From Bosea sp. PAMC 26642 (lineage in GTDB: Bacteria > Pseudomonadota > Alphaproteobacteria > Rhizobiales > Beijerinckiaceae): a stretch of DNA of 64,000 nucleotides. This document shows positions 56,887 to 64,000 of the stretch, piece after piece. Both the position numbers and the translations under genes were made by a program. The stretch covers positions 62,001 through 126,000 of the forward strand of contig NZ_CP014301.1 of NCBI RefSeq assembly GCF_001562255.1. The letters run 5' to 3'. Every line of letters begins with the position of its first letter. Within the stretch, counting starts at the first letter, position 1. The notes beneath the pieces are model-generated. The model searched no databases and was not told the DNA's origin. It was given only the letters and a program-made list of their open reading frames with translations.

Positions 56887-58653
56887 GTGAGGTTTGGAAT
56901 CAGAAGCCGTGGGTCGCGCACGGCCGTCGCCTTGACGTTGCTGCTTGCCCTGCAGGTCGGCGCAGCCGCGCAAGGCGAAACTGCGACGCGCACCACGGAG
57001 CAGATCGAGCCTGCCGACAGCCTCGAAGGCAATTATCTGGCTGCGATCGTGGCGGGGGCCGGCCGCGATCTCGGGGCGGCGTCCGTCTATCTGCGCGAAG
57101 CGATCAAGGGCGATCCGCAGAACAACGATTTGCTGGAGCGCGGCTTCGTTGCCTTCCTCGCCGACGGCGCGATGAACGATGCCTTCCGTGCCGCCGAAAA
57201 GCTGATCCAGCGCGACCCCAGCAACGGGCTGGCCCAGCTGGCGATCGGCATCCGTTCGATCAAGCTGAAATCCTACCAGACCGCACGCAACCACCTTCAG
57301 CGCGGCGGGCGCGGCCGGGCTGCCGATATCACCGCGACGCTGCTCTCGGCCTGGGCTTATGCCGGCGCCGGCCAGACCAAGAGTGCCATCGAGACACTGG
57401 AGCGGCTGAAGGGCGAGGCGTCCTACAATCTCTTCCGCGATTACCATGCCGGCCTGATACTTGATGCCGCCGGCCGCAAGGCCGATGCCGAGAAGCGGCT
57501 CAAGAGTGCCTACGACGCCGAGAAGACGACGCTGCGCCTGGTCGATCTCTGGGCCCGCTTCCAGGCACGCAACGGCGATTTCGAGGCCGCCGCCGCGACC
57601 TATAGCGAATTCGACCGGCTGCTGCCCAACCACCCCATCGTCCGCGACGGGCTCGCTCGCCTCGCCACGAAGGAAGCGCTGCCGCGCCAGGTCGGCACGG
57701 CGCAGCAGGGCGCGGCCGAGGTGCTCTATGGCCTCGCCAGCGCCGGAAACCGCCAGGGGGACGAGGCTGCGGCCCTGCTTTATCTGCGGCTCGCGATCTA
57801 TCTCGACCCCGCCCATGACCTCGCCATCCTGACGCTCGGCGATATCCTCGAACGCGCTCGCCAGTTCGAGGATGCGGTCGCCGTTTACGAGAAGATGCCG
57901 GAAGGCTCCCCGCTGCTGCCCAATGCCGAGATCCAGTCCGGGCTCGCGCTGGAGACGCTGGGCAAATCCAACGAGGCCGTGAAGCATCTCGAAAAGCTGA
58001 TCGCGCTCCGCCCCGACGACATCGACGCCCTCTCGGCGCTGGGCAACATCTACCGTTCGCGCAAGCGTTTCGAGGAGGCCGGCGAGACCTACGACAAGGC
58101 GATCTCCAAGCTCGCCTCGCCGGGGCGTTCGAACTGGGATCTGTTCTACTTCCGCGGCATCGCGCGCGAACGCACCAAGCGCTGGCCGGAAGGCGAGGCC
58201 GACCTGCGCAAGGCGCTTGAACTGATGCCCGAGCCGCTCGGCCGCGAGCGGGCGCTGGTGCTGAACTATCTCGGCTATTCGCTGGTCGATCAGCATCTCA
58301 AGCTCGACGAGGCGCTGTCCATGCTGCGTCGTGCCGTCGAACTGCGGCCGCGCGACGGCTACATCACCGATTCGCTAGGCTGGGCCTATTACCGGCTCGG
58401 CCGCTACGAGGAGGCCGCGCGCGAACTTGAACGCGCCATGGAGCTGCGCCCCTCCGACCCGGTGATCAACGACCATCTCGGCGATGTCTACTGGCGCGTC
58501 GGCCGCCGGCTGGAGGCGACCTTCCAGTGGAACGCCGCCCGCGACCTCAATCCCGAGCCGGAGGACCTCGCCAGGATCCTGCGCAAGATCGAGCGCGGGC
58601 TGGACGAGCCCCCGTCAGCCAACGCGGCGGAGCCGAAGAAGGATGGCGGCTGA
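56887..58653 (+). CDS. TPR-repeat secreted protein
   Basis: 588 residues from the GTG at 56887; the ATG at 56878 directly abuts the AAGGAGA ribosome site (56871-56877) and cannot be used, so the GTG nine bases after it is the likely start. A signal peptide (~1-30, TAVALTLLLALQVGAAA) precedes about a dozen tetratricopeptide repeats, e.g. ALSALGNIYRSRKRFEEAGETYDKAI in segments and LGWAYYRLGRYEEAARELERAMELRPSDP. The C-terminus is Pro/Lys rich. TPR proteins scaffold complexes, here probably periplasmic or envelope-linked. It lies 33 bases before ispE. Confidence 0.88.
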   Translation: MRFGIRSRGSRTAVALTLLLALQVGAAAQGETATRTTEQIEPADSLEGNYLAAIVAGAGRDLGAASVYLREAIKGDPQNNDLLERGFVAFLADGAMNDAFRAAEKLIQRDPSNGLAQLAIGIRSIKLKSYQTARNHLQRGGRGRAADITATLLSAWAYAGAGQTKSAIETLERLKGEASYNLFRDYHAGLILDAAGRKADAEKRLKSAYDAEKTTLRLVDLWARFQARNGDFEAAAATYSEFDRLLPNHPIVRDGLARLATKEALPRQVGTAQQGAAEVLYGLASAGNRQGDEAAALLYLRLAIYLDPAHDLAILTLGDILERARQFEDAVAVYEKMPEGSPLLPNAEIQSGLALETLGKSNEAVKHLEKLIALRPDDIDALSALGNIYRSRKRFEEAGETYDKAISKLASPGRSNWDLFYFRGIARERTKRWPEGEADLRKALELMPEPLGRERALVLNYLGYSLVDQHLKLDEALSMLRRAVELRPRDGYITDSLGWAYYRLGRYEEAARELERAMELRPSDPVINDHLGDVYWRVGRRLEATFQWNAARDLNPEPEDLARILRKIERGLDEPPSANAAEPKKDGG

Positions 58654-58686
58654 CACGCTGTCGCTGCTGAATGTTCGGGACTTCGC

Positions 58687-59562
58687 GTGACCGCTTCGCT
58701 GACCACCCGCGCCCGCGCCAAGGTCAATTTGACCCTGGCGGTGCGCGGCCGTCGCGCCGACGGCTACCATGATCTCGAAAGCCTCGTCGTCTTCGCCGGA
58801 ACCGGCGACACGCTGACGCTCGAACCCGGCCCGGAGCTTGGCCTGACAATCGGCGGCCCGAAAGGGCAGGGGCTTGAAAGCGACGAGGGCAATCTCGTCC
58901 TGCGCGCCGCCCGCGCGCTCGCCGACGAGTTAGGCCCGCTCCAGTGGGGCCGTTTCCATCTCGTCAAGCGCCTGCCGGTGGCCTCCGGAATCGGCGGCGG
59001 CTCTGCCGATGCGGCCGGCGCATTGCGGCTGCTGGCGCGGCTGAACGGGTTGTCCCTGGCCGATTCCGTCTTGCAGCGCGTTGCGCTGAAGGTCGGCGCC
59101 GACGTGCCGGTCTGCCTCGAATCGCGGGCACGAATCATGTCCGGCATCGGAGAGCAGCTGGGGCCGCCCTTGCGCCTGCCGCCGCTCTTTGCCGTGCTGG
59201 TCAATCCCGGCGTCCCGGTCGCGACGATGGCCGTCTTTCGCGAATTGGCCCTCCCGCTCGGGAGTGCGCGCGATCACGCGCCGACGGACTGGGCCGCCCA
59301 TGTCATGGATCGGGACGGTCTGATTGCGGCGCTCCGCTCCTGCACCAACGACCTCCAAGCGCCGGCCACGCGTGTCGCGCCGGTTCTCGAACCGCTTCTG
59401 CATCGGCTCGCGGAACTCCCGGGCTGCCGGCTCGCCCGCATGTCGGGCTCGGGTGCGACCTGTCTGGCGCTGTTCGACGATTGCCGGACGAGTGCAGCGG
59501 CGGCGAAGACGCTGGCGCGGGACGAGCCCGGCTGGTGGGTGAAGGCGACGGTGCTGCGGTGA
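58687..59562 (+). CDS. ispE: 4-diphosphocytidyl-2-C-methyl-D-erythritol kinase
   Basis: 291 residues, GTG start. A GHMP kinase of the MEP pathway that phosphorylates CDP-ME. The ATP loop is LPVASGIGGGSADAAGAL (~residues 97-114), preceded by RARAKVNLTLAVRGRRADGYHDLESLVVF in segments. RMSGSGATCLALF closes the GHMP fold. It is probably in one transcript with the TPR gene. IspH, acting later in the pathway, is encoded at 7.7 kb. Confidence 0.96.
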   Translation: MTASLTTRARAKVNLTLAVRGRRADGYHDLESLVVFAGTGDTLTLEPGPELGLTIGGPKGQGLESDEGNLVLRAARALADELGPLQWGRFHLVKRLPVASGIGGGSADAAGALRLLARLNGLSLADSVLQRVALKVGADVPVCLESRARIMSGIGEQLGPPLRLPPLFAVLVNPGVPVATMAVFRELALPLGSARDHAPTDWAAHVMDRDGLIAALRSCTNDLQAPATRVAPVLEPLLHRLAELPGCRLARMSGSGATCLALFDDCRTSAAAAKTLARDEPGWWVKATVLR

Positions 59563-59598
59563 TTGAGGGCTGGCTGCACATGCCAGCCTCGTTGGCCT

Positions 59599-59802
59599 TT
59601 ACCTTTCGAGATGCTTGCCGACCTGGCTATTGGTCAGTCTGGCGGGATTGCGAGCCGCTTGATCGATCTTTGTCTTGATCCTCGCGAAGGCATCTTCCGC
59701 CCGCACCGGCTCGCCGCTGGCGATGCCTTCATCCCATAGTCTCTGCAATTCCGTTGGTGCTTGCGAGCAGACGGAAGCGCTGAATTTCTCGCTGTCGGCC
59801 AT
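59599..59802 (-). CDS. Small protein with ParD-antitoxin-like C-terminus
   Basis: 67 residues; the ATG has GGAGAAGAG upstream, so it looks translated. The middle LQRLWDEGIASGEPVRAEDAFARIKTKI resembles the toxin-binding tail of ParD antitoxins (ALWDEGIASG...), but the typical ribbon-helix-helix N-terminus is replaced by ADSEKFSASVCSQAPTE. No ParE gene is next to it. It is 57 bases downstream of ispB on the same strand. It may be an orphan or decayed antitoxin; alternatively an unrelated small protein. Confidence 0.5.
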   Translation of the reverse strand: MADSEKFSASVCSQAPTELQRLWDEGIASGEPVRAEDAFARIKTKIDQAARNPARLTNSQVGKHLER

Positions 59803-59859
59803 CGAAGCTCTTCTCCGTGTAGAAGGCAGTAAGCATGGCTGCCGTCGATATTGGCCGAC

Positions 59860-60876
59860 TCAATGCGCCCTTGCCACGCAGAAATCGACCGCCTCGTTCA
59901 GCGCCTGCTTCATCGGCGAGGTGGGGAACAGGCCGAGCGCGTCCTTGGCCATCTTGGCGTAATGCTCGGCCCGCTCGATCGTGTCGTCGAGCGCGCGATG
60001 GCGGCGCATGATGCTCTGCGCCTCCTCCAGATCGCCGTCCCCGATCGTGCCGTCCTGCAAGGTGCGCTGCCAGAAGGCGCGCTCGGATTCGGAGCCGCGC
60101 CGGAACGAAAGCACGACCGGCAGCGTGATCTTGCCCTCGCGAAAATCGTCGCCGGTGTTCTTGCCGAGCCTGGCCGCGACGCCGCCATAGTCCAGCGCGT
60201 CGTCGATCAGCTGGAAGGCGATGCCGAGATTGAGGCCGTAGCTGCGGCAGGCGGCGGCCGCAGCCTTCGGCGCCTCGGCGATCACCGGGCCGACCTCGCA
60301 GGCCGCCGCGAACAGCTCCGCCGTCTTGCCGCGAATCACCGCGAGATATTCGTCCTCGGTCGTCTCGGTGTTCTTGGCGACTGCGAGCTGCATCACTTCG
60401 CCCTCGGCGATCACGGCCGCAGCCGTAGAGAGGATGTCGAGGGCCCTGAGCGAGCCGACTTCGACCATCATCTTGAAGGCCTGGCCAAGGAGGAAATCGC
60501 CGACCAGCACGCTCGCCTCGTTGCCCCAGAGCATCCGGGCGGCGAGCTTGCCGCGGCGCATGTCGCTCTGGTCGACGACATCGTCATGCAGCAGCGTCGC
60601 GGTGTGCATGAACTCGACCGAGGCCGCGAGCTTGACGTGCCCCGCGCCGCCATAGCCCGACAGCGCCGCCGTCGCCAGCGTCAGCATCGGCCGCAGCCGC
60701 TTGCCGCCTGACGAGATCAGATGGTTGGCGACCTCCGGGATCATGGTCACGTCGGAGCCGGTGCGCGACAGGATCATCGCATTGACGCGCTCCATGTCGC
60801 CGCGCGTCAGGGCGACGAGATTGTCGATGGTCGCTTGACCCGGGTCCTTGTCTTCAAAGGGTACGACGACGCCCAC
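59860..60876 (-). CDS. ispB: All-trans polyprenyl diphosphate synthase (octa/decaprenyl type)
   Basis: 338 residues. Aspartate-rich motif 1 is LLHDDVVDQSDMRRG (~95-109) and motif 2 FQLIDDALDY (~221-230), both intact; GGKRLRPMLTL is the IPP-binding element. It makes the long isoprenoid side chain of ubiquinone. The chain length (C50 in most alphaproteobacteria) cannot be read. It diverges from the DUF2007 and TrmN6-like genes. Confidence 0.94.
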   Translation of the reverse strand: MGVVVPFEDKDPGQATIDNLVALTRGDMERVNAMILSRTGSDVTMIPEVANHLISSGGKRLRPMLTLATAALSGYGGAGHVKLAASVEFMHTATLLHDDVVDQSDMRRGKLAARMLWGNEASVLVGDFLLGQAFKMMVEVGSLRALDILSTAAAVIAEGEVMQLAVAKNTETTEDEYLAVIRGKTAELFAAACEVGPVIAEAPKAAAAACRSYGLNLGIAFQLIDDALDYGGVAARLGKNTGDDFREGKITLPVVLSFRRGSESERAFWQRTLQDGTIGDGDLEEAQSIMRRHRALDDTIERAEHYAKMAKDALGLFPTSPMKQALNEAVDFCVARAH

Positions 60877-61031
60877 GCTCTAAGCTCCGGCCGGTTTTGC
60901 GCCTCGCCGGCGCGGGATTGCCTTGCCACAACCGTCGCATGGGTGACCAGCCCCTGCAAACGACGCCTGACGCCGCACCCCGCGCGCCCAGGCTGCTTTC
61001 GGGCTTGCGCCACGGCCCGGCCTGCGTCTCC

Positions 61032-61265
61032 ATGACGCTCATGCACGAACTCGTCCGCACCAACGACATCGTCCTGCTCGGCGCCATCGAGGCGCTTCTG
61101 GCCTCGGCCAATCTGGACTGCCTGATCGCCGACCAGCACATCAGCGCGCTGGAAGGTATGATCGGTGCCTTTCCCCGCCGGCTGCTGGTGCGCGAGGCCG
61201 ACCGGATGCGGGCGCGCGCCCTGCTGGTGGAGGCCGGCTTCGGCCCCGAACTGCGCGATGGTTGA
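61032..61265 (+). CDS. DUF2007 domain-containing protein
   Basis: 77 residues from the ATG at 61032 (a second ATG three codons later is also possible). It matches the putative signal-transducing DUF2007 fold: LMHELVRTNDIVLLGAIEALLASANLDCLIADQH in segments, then FPRRLLVREADRMRARALLVEAGFG. Members are ~70-80 residues and usually sit next to a TrmN6-like methyltransferase in Rhizobiales, as here, with an overlap of eight bases. The frame open to 60897 is not needed. Function unknown. Confidence 0.85.
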   Translation: MTLMHELVRTNDIVLLGAIEALLASANLDCLIADQHISALEGMIGAFPRRLLVREADRMRARALLVEAGFGPELRDG

Positions 61266-62061
61266 GGCGACAGCCGAATCGGCGCTCGGCGAGATCGTCG
61301 AGGACAGGCTCCTCGACGGACGCCTGCTGCTGCGCCAGCCTAGGAAGGGTCACCGCGCCGGAAGCGACGCGATCCTGCTCGCTGCTGCGATCCCCGCGCT
61401 GGGCGAGGGGCCGTTGCTTGATATGGGCGCCGGTGTCGGAACCGTTGGACTCGCTGTGGCGCTGGCGCAGCCTGCCCTTAGGGTCGTCCTGGTCGAGCGC
61501 GATCCCGATCTGGTCGCGCTGGCGCAGGCGAACATTGCCGCCAACGGGTGCACGGAACGCGTCGCAGTCTTCGGCGCCGATATCGAGGGTTCGAGCGCCG
61601 CGTTGACCACGGCCGGCCTTTGCACGGGACAGTTCGCCTGCATCGCGATGAACCCGCCCTTCTTCGCAGCCCGGACGACGCGGCCGTCTCCCGTGCCCAA
61701 CCGCCGCGCGGCCCACGTCGCCGACGGCACTCTGGAAGGCTGGCTGAAGGCGGCGCGCCGCCTGCTGAAGCCTGACGGCCGCATCTGCATCATCCATCGG
61801 GCAGAGGCGCTGGCAGAAATCCTGGCCGGACTCGCCAAGGGATTTGGTGCGGTCGAAATCCGGCCGATCCAACCGACCGCCGACCGTCCGGCGATCCGTG
61901 TCCTGGTCGCGGCGTCACGCGGCAGCAAAAAGCCGGCAGTCTTGCTGCCGGCTTTCGTTCTTCATCACCAGGATGGCCGCTTCACCCCGGAGAGCGAGGC
62001 CATCCATCGCGGTCAGGCGACATTCGCCGATCTCGGCGACTTGCCGCCCCGATCTCAGTAG
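61258..62061 (+). CDS. TrmN6-like SAM-dependent methyltransferase
   Basis: 267 residues from the ATG at 61258, overlapping DUF2007 by eight bases. AdoMet-binding motif LLDMGAGVGTVGLAVALAQP (~residues 54-73) and the target-adenine motif AMNPPFF (~131-137), which is the (N/D)PP(F/Y) typical of N6-adenine methyltransferases. Its closest family is tRNA1(Val) A37 methyltransferase TrmN6/YfiC. A perfect terminator-like hairpin lies in its coding region at 61929-61955. It converges with the GPRRYY-repeat gene, overlapping by seven bases. Confidence 0.88.
   Translation: MVEATAESALGEIVEDRLLDGRLLLRQPRKGHRAGSDAILLAAAIPALGEGPLLDMGAGVGTVGLAVALAQPALRVVLVERDPDLVALAQANIAANGCTERVAVFGADIEGSSAALTTAGLCTGQFACIAMNPPFFAARTTRPSPVPNRRAAHVADGTLEGWLKAARRLLKPDGRICIIHRAEALAEILAGLAKGFGAVEIRPIQPTADRPAIRVLVAASRGSKKPAVLLPAFVLHHQDGRFTPESEAIHRGQATFADLGDLPPRSQ
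61929..61955 (+). terminator. Terminator-like perfect hairpin inside the TrmN6-like CDS
   Basis: AAAGCCGGCAG, loop TCTTG, CTGCCGGCTTT, followed by CGTTCTT: an 11-bp perfect stem. It encodes a conserved part of the protein (KKPAVLLPAF), so it is either coincidental or a conditional stop signal. Confidence 0.4.
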
Positions 62062-62354
62062 AAATAGCGCGGACCGTAGACCGGCGGTCCGTAAAAGCGC
62101 GGCGGCCCATAATAGCGCCGGGGGCCGTAATAGGGTCGCGGACCATAAAAGCGCGGCGGCCCGTAATAGCGTCTCGGACCGTAGTAGCGCCTTGGGCCGT
62201 AATAATACTGCGCCTGCTGCAGTAGGTCACCGGATGCGGCAGTCTCTTGCATCTTGCCCGCTCCAACAGGGGCGGCAGTGGCGGGGGCGGCAAGAAGCGA
62301 TGCGCCTGCTAGAGTGGCGGCGGTGGCGAAACCAAGAACCAGTTTGCGGAACAT
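62055..62354 (-). CDS. Secreted repeat protein rich in Tyr-Gly-Pro-Arg
   Basis: 99 residues from the ATG at 62354, with AAGGATCGG upstream. A signal peptide (KLVLGFATAATLAGASLLAAPATA) is followed by ~35 linker residues and then short imperfect repeats of YYGPRRYYGPRRYYGPPRF type to the C-terminus. There is no known domain. Such small Tyr/Gly/Pro/Arg-rich secreted proteins are frequent in Hyphomicrobiales, roles unproved; charge and aromatic pattern would favour binding to polymers such as polysaccharide or DNA. Confidence 0.75.
   Translation of the reverse strand: MFRKLVLGFATAATLAGASLLAAPATAAPVGAGKMQETAASGDLLQQAQYYYGPRRYYGPRRYYGPPRFYGPRPYYGPRRYYGPPRFYGPPVYGPRYFY
62065..62210. repeat. Tandem imperfect repeats in the YGPR gene
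   Basis: The coding strand repeats an ~18-base unit encoding YYGPRR or YYGPPRF about seven times, with higher-order copies of ~54 bases. It is a coding-sequence repeat, not an array of spacers. Confidence 0.75.
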
Positions 62355-62723
62355 GAACCCGATCCTTCCTGAGTGTGACATCGGCGGCGTGTGCCACAGG
62401 CCCGATCGCCGAAGACTGTCTGAAACCTAGCGACCCGAACCTGAACCGATCGAGACCGTGCCGTTCAGGTGGCCTTCATGACGCGGCCACATCAGGGCCG
62501 CATTCGGGCATCTCGGCGGCATACCCCACAATGCGCACCGGCTGCGTTCGTGACGAGAAACGTGGTGGCATGGCTTCCCCTCGACCGACAAATCGCCAGA
62601 TCAACAAGAATCGATCGTCCAGGTTCCCTTTGCGACGGAGCGCTCAGCGCGCGATGCTTGACCTCGGCGCGTGGCAGCCCATAAGCACGCCGTCATCCGA
62701 GACAGTCTGGAAGGCCCGTTCCC
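62355..62723. other. Intergenic region before glyQ
   Basis: This 369-base gap holds the leader of the YGPR-protein gene on the left and the glyQ promoter on the right. I see no additional gene, tRNA or repeat in 62400-62640. Confidence 0.5.
62658..62686 (+). promoter_or_regulatory. Sigma-70 promoter of glyQS
   Basis: TTGACC (62658-62663), exactly 17 bases, ATAAGC (62681-62686), 38 bases before the TTG start of glyQ. Confidence 0.5.
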
Positions 62724-63686
62724 TTGGCCGCTATCGCAACGCAAATCGCCGCCGCGCCATCACCCTCGATGGACCCGACCCGCTCCTTCCAGGCCCTGCT
62801 GCTGACCCTGCAGCGCTTCTGGGCCGAGCGCGGCTGTGTCGTGCTGCAGCCTTACGACATGGAGGTCGGCGCCGGCACCTTCCATCCGGCGACCACCCTG
62901 CGCGCGCTTGGGCCGAAGCCCTGGAAGGCGGCCTATGTCCAGCCTTCGCGCCGACCCAAGGACGGTCGCTATGGCGAGAACCCCAACCGGCTGCAGCATT
63001 ACTACCAGTTCCAGGTCATCCTGAAGCCCTCGCCGCCGGACCTGCAGCAACTCTATCTCGACTCTCTCCAGGCGATCGGCGTCGATCTCGCTTTGCACGA
63101 TGTCCGCTTCGTCGAGGACGATTGGGAGAGCCCGACGCTGGGAGCCTGGGGTCTCGGCTGGGAATGCTGGTGCGACGGCATGGAGGTCAGCCAGTTCACC
63201 TATTTCCAGCAGGTCGCCGGTGTCGAATGCGCGCCGGTCGCGGGCGAATTGACCTACGGCCTCGAGCGACTGGCGATGTATGTGCAGGGCGTCGAGAACG
63301 TCTACGACCTCAACTTCAACGGTCTCGATGGCGAAGACCGCATCGCCTATGGCGACGTCTTCCTGCAGGCTGAGCAAGAATTCTCGCGGCATAACTTCGA
63401 ATACGCCAATACCGAGATGCTGTTCCGTCACTTCGCCGACGCCGAGGGCGAGTGCAAGGCGCTGCTCGCGGCGGGCGAAGCGGGCGAGGGCGCCAACGAT
63501 CCCAGACACAAGCTCGCGCTGCCGGCCTACGACCAGTGCATCAAGGCGAGCCACATGTTCAACCTGCTCGACGCCCGCGGCGTGATCTCGGTCACCGAAC
63601 GCCAGAGCTACATCCTGCGCGTGCGCGAACTGGCGAAGGCGTGCGGGGCCGCCTGGCTGAAGACGGCGGGCGGGGGAGCGAACTGA
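62724..63686 (+). CDS. glyQ: Glycine--tRNA ligase alpha subunit
   Basis: 320 residues from a TTG with GGAAGG nine bases upstream; an ATG at 62769 gives the usual start MDPTRSFQ but has no ribosome site. The subunit carries the class II catalytic domain: [31 protein letters not shown] in segments, [29 protein letters not shown] in segments and [24 protein letters not shown]. It makes glycyl-tRNA with GlyS. Its stop overlaps the glyS start (TGATG). Confidence 0.96.
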   Translation: MAAIATQIAAAPSPSMDPTRSFQALLLTLQRFWAERGCVVLQPYDMEVGAGTFHPATTLRALGPKPWKAAYVQPSRRPKDGRYGENPNRLQHYYQFQVILKPSPPDLQQLYLDSLQAIGVDLALHDVRFVEDDWESPTLGAWGLGWECWCDGMEVSQFTYFQQVAGVECAPVAGELTYGLERLAMYVQGVENVYDLNFNGLDGEDRIAYGDVFLQAEQEFSRHNFEYANTEMLFRHFADAEGECKALLAAGEAGEGANDPRHKLALPAYDQCIKASHMFNLLDARGVISVTERQSYILRVRELAKACGAAWLKTAGGGAN

Positions 63687-64000
63687 TGCCTGATCTCCTT
63701 CTCGAACTCTTCTCCGAAGAGATCCCCGCCCGCATGCAGCGTAAGGCGGCCGACGATCTGAAGAAGCTCGTCACCGATGCGCTGGTCGAGCGTGGCCTCG
63801 TCTACGAGGGCGCAAAAGCCTTCGCCACACCGCGCCGGCTGGCGCTCCATGTCGCCGGGCTGCCGGTGCGGGGGCGCGATGTCCGCGAGGAGCGCAAGGG
63901 CCCGCGCGTCGGCGCGCCCGATGCGGCCGTGCAGGGTTTCCTGAAGGCGGCGGGCCTGGCCTCGCTCGATAAGGCGACGATCGTCAGCGATCCGAAGAAG
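63686..64000 (+). CDS. glyS: Glycine--tRNA ligase beta subunit (partial, runs off the right edge)
   Basis: The first 105 residues are visible, starting [21 protein letters not shown]. The N-terminal strands [11 protein letters not shown] and [15 protein letters not shown] are those of GlyS, with the [17 protein letters not shown] segment. It overlaps glyQ by one base and continues past 64000. The beta subunit binds the tRNA anticodon and completes the alpha2beta2 enzyme. Confidence 0.95.
   Translation, partial: MPDLLLELFSEEIPARMQRKAADDLKKLVTDALVERGLVYEGAKAFATPRRLALHVAGLPVRGRDVREERKGPRVGAPDAAVQGFLKAAGLASLDKATIVSDPKK

Noticed and set aside
62065..62210. Possible CRISPR-like repeat array
   Set aside because: Repeat units are contiguous, in frame and encode a YGPR repeat protein; there are no unique spacers.

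Overview
The window is about 64 kb of chromosomal core sequence from a GC-rich alphaproteobacterium of the order Hyphomicrobiales. Gene content and order suggest a Bosea-like or related genus, but that is inference. Supporting signs are CcrM with a CtrA-type box in its promoter, a GTTC-N7-GTTC (alphaproteobacterial) LexA box, a VtlR/LsrB-like LysR gene beside a DUF1127 gene, IalB and SleB-type proteins, the split F0 ATP synthase operon with b and b' subunits, and short palindromic intergenic repeats. I see no transposase, phage module, CRISPR array, rRNA or tRNA gene.

Layout. 0-1.8 kb: the end of a Tad/Flp pilus locus (a truncated TadG-like protein with an extra C-terminal domain, then two TadE-like pseudopilins). 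1.8-3.3 kb: LysR regulator divergent from a DUF1127 gene with a LysR-type box between them. 3.3-7.5 kb: overlapping operon of a KefB-type antiporter, a MATE exporter and a DUF937 protein. 7.7-10.1 kb: ispH-thrB-rnhA. 10.1-17.1 kb: YqhA-like protein, acetyltransferases, a peroxiredoxin, a DsbD-N domain protein, YqgE and a large PAS-GGDEF-EAL membrane protein. 17.1-26.6 kb (minus strand): a long respiratory run coxB-coxA-cyoE-coxF-ctaG-coxC-DUF983-surf1 continuing into thrC, an M16 peptidase, an acetyltransferase and the c-di-GMP protein. 26.9-28.1 kb: IalB and a lipoprotein. 28.1-33.1 kb: tandem glycine riboswitch and gcvT-gcvH-gcvPA-gcvPB. 33.1-35.2 kb: a VapBC-like pair and an L,D-transpeptidase. 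35.4-38.2 kb: atpI-atpB-atpE-atpF'-atpF with a good promoter and terminator. 38.3-43.2 kb: smc, a DsbA-like protein and a DciA/DUF721 protein. 43.4-47.5 kb: SleB-type hydrolase, mutY, ccrM and rnhB. 47.6-51.1 kb: a radical SAM protein behind a LexA box, a small glycosyltransferase, a zinc metallopeptidase and a RelB/ParE pair whose toxin is frameshifted. 51.1-54.5 kb: cyanide-insensitive-type cydAB and a family-4-like uracil-DNA glycosylase. 54.7-62.4 kb: ETF-QO, a TPR protein, ispE, a polyprenyl diphosphate synthase, DUF2007 and a TrmN6-like methyltransferase, plus a repeat-rich secreted protein. 62.7-64.0 kb: glyQ and the start of glyS.

How it fits together: much of the window serves aerobic energy metabolism (aa3 oxidase and its assembly factors, a bd/CIO quinol oxidase, the F0 sector of ATP synthase, ETF-QO, polyprenyl chain synthesis for ubiquinone) and isoprenoid supply (IspH, IspE, IspB-type). 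The second theme is genome maintenance and cell cycle (SMC, CcrM, RnhA/RnhB, MutY, UDG, DciA).

No entirely new multi-gene system is evident. The observations most worth following up are regulatory or structural: the LysR/DUF1127 operator, the CtrA+GANTC arrangement at ccrM, the LexA box at the radical SAM gene, an AT-rich palindrome over the ETF-QO promoter, a frameshifted ParE, a GGDTF diguanylate cyclase relic, a uracil glycosylase lacking two Fe-S cysteines, an altered CuA/Mg motif in CoxB, and a TadG protein with an appended lectin-like domain.
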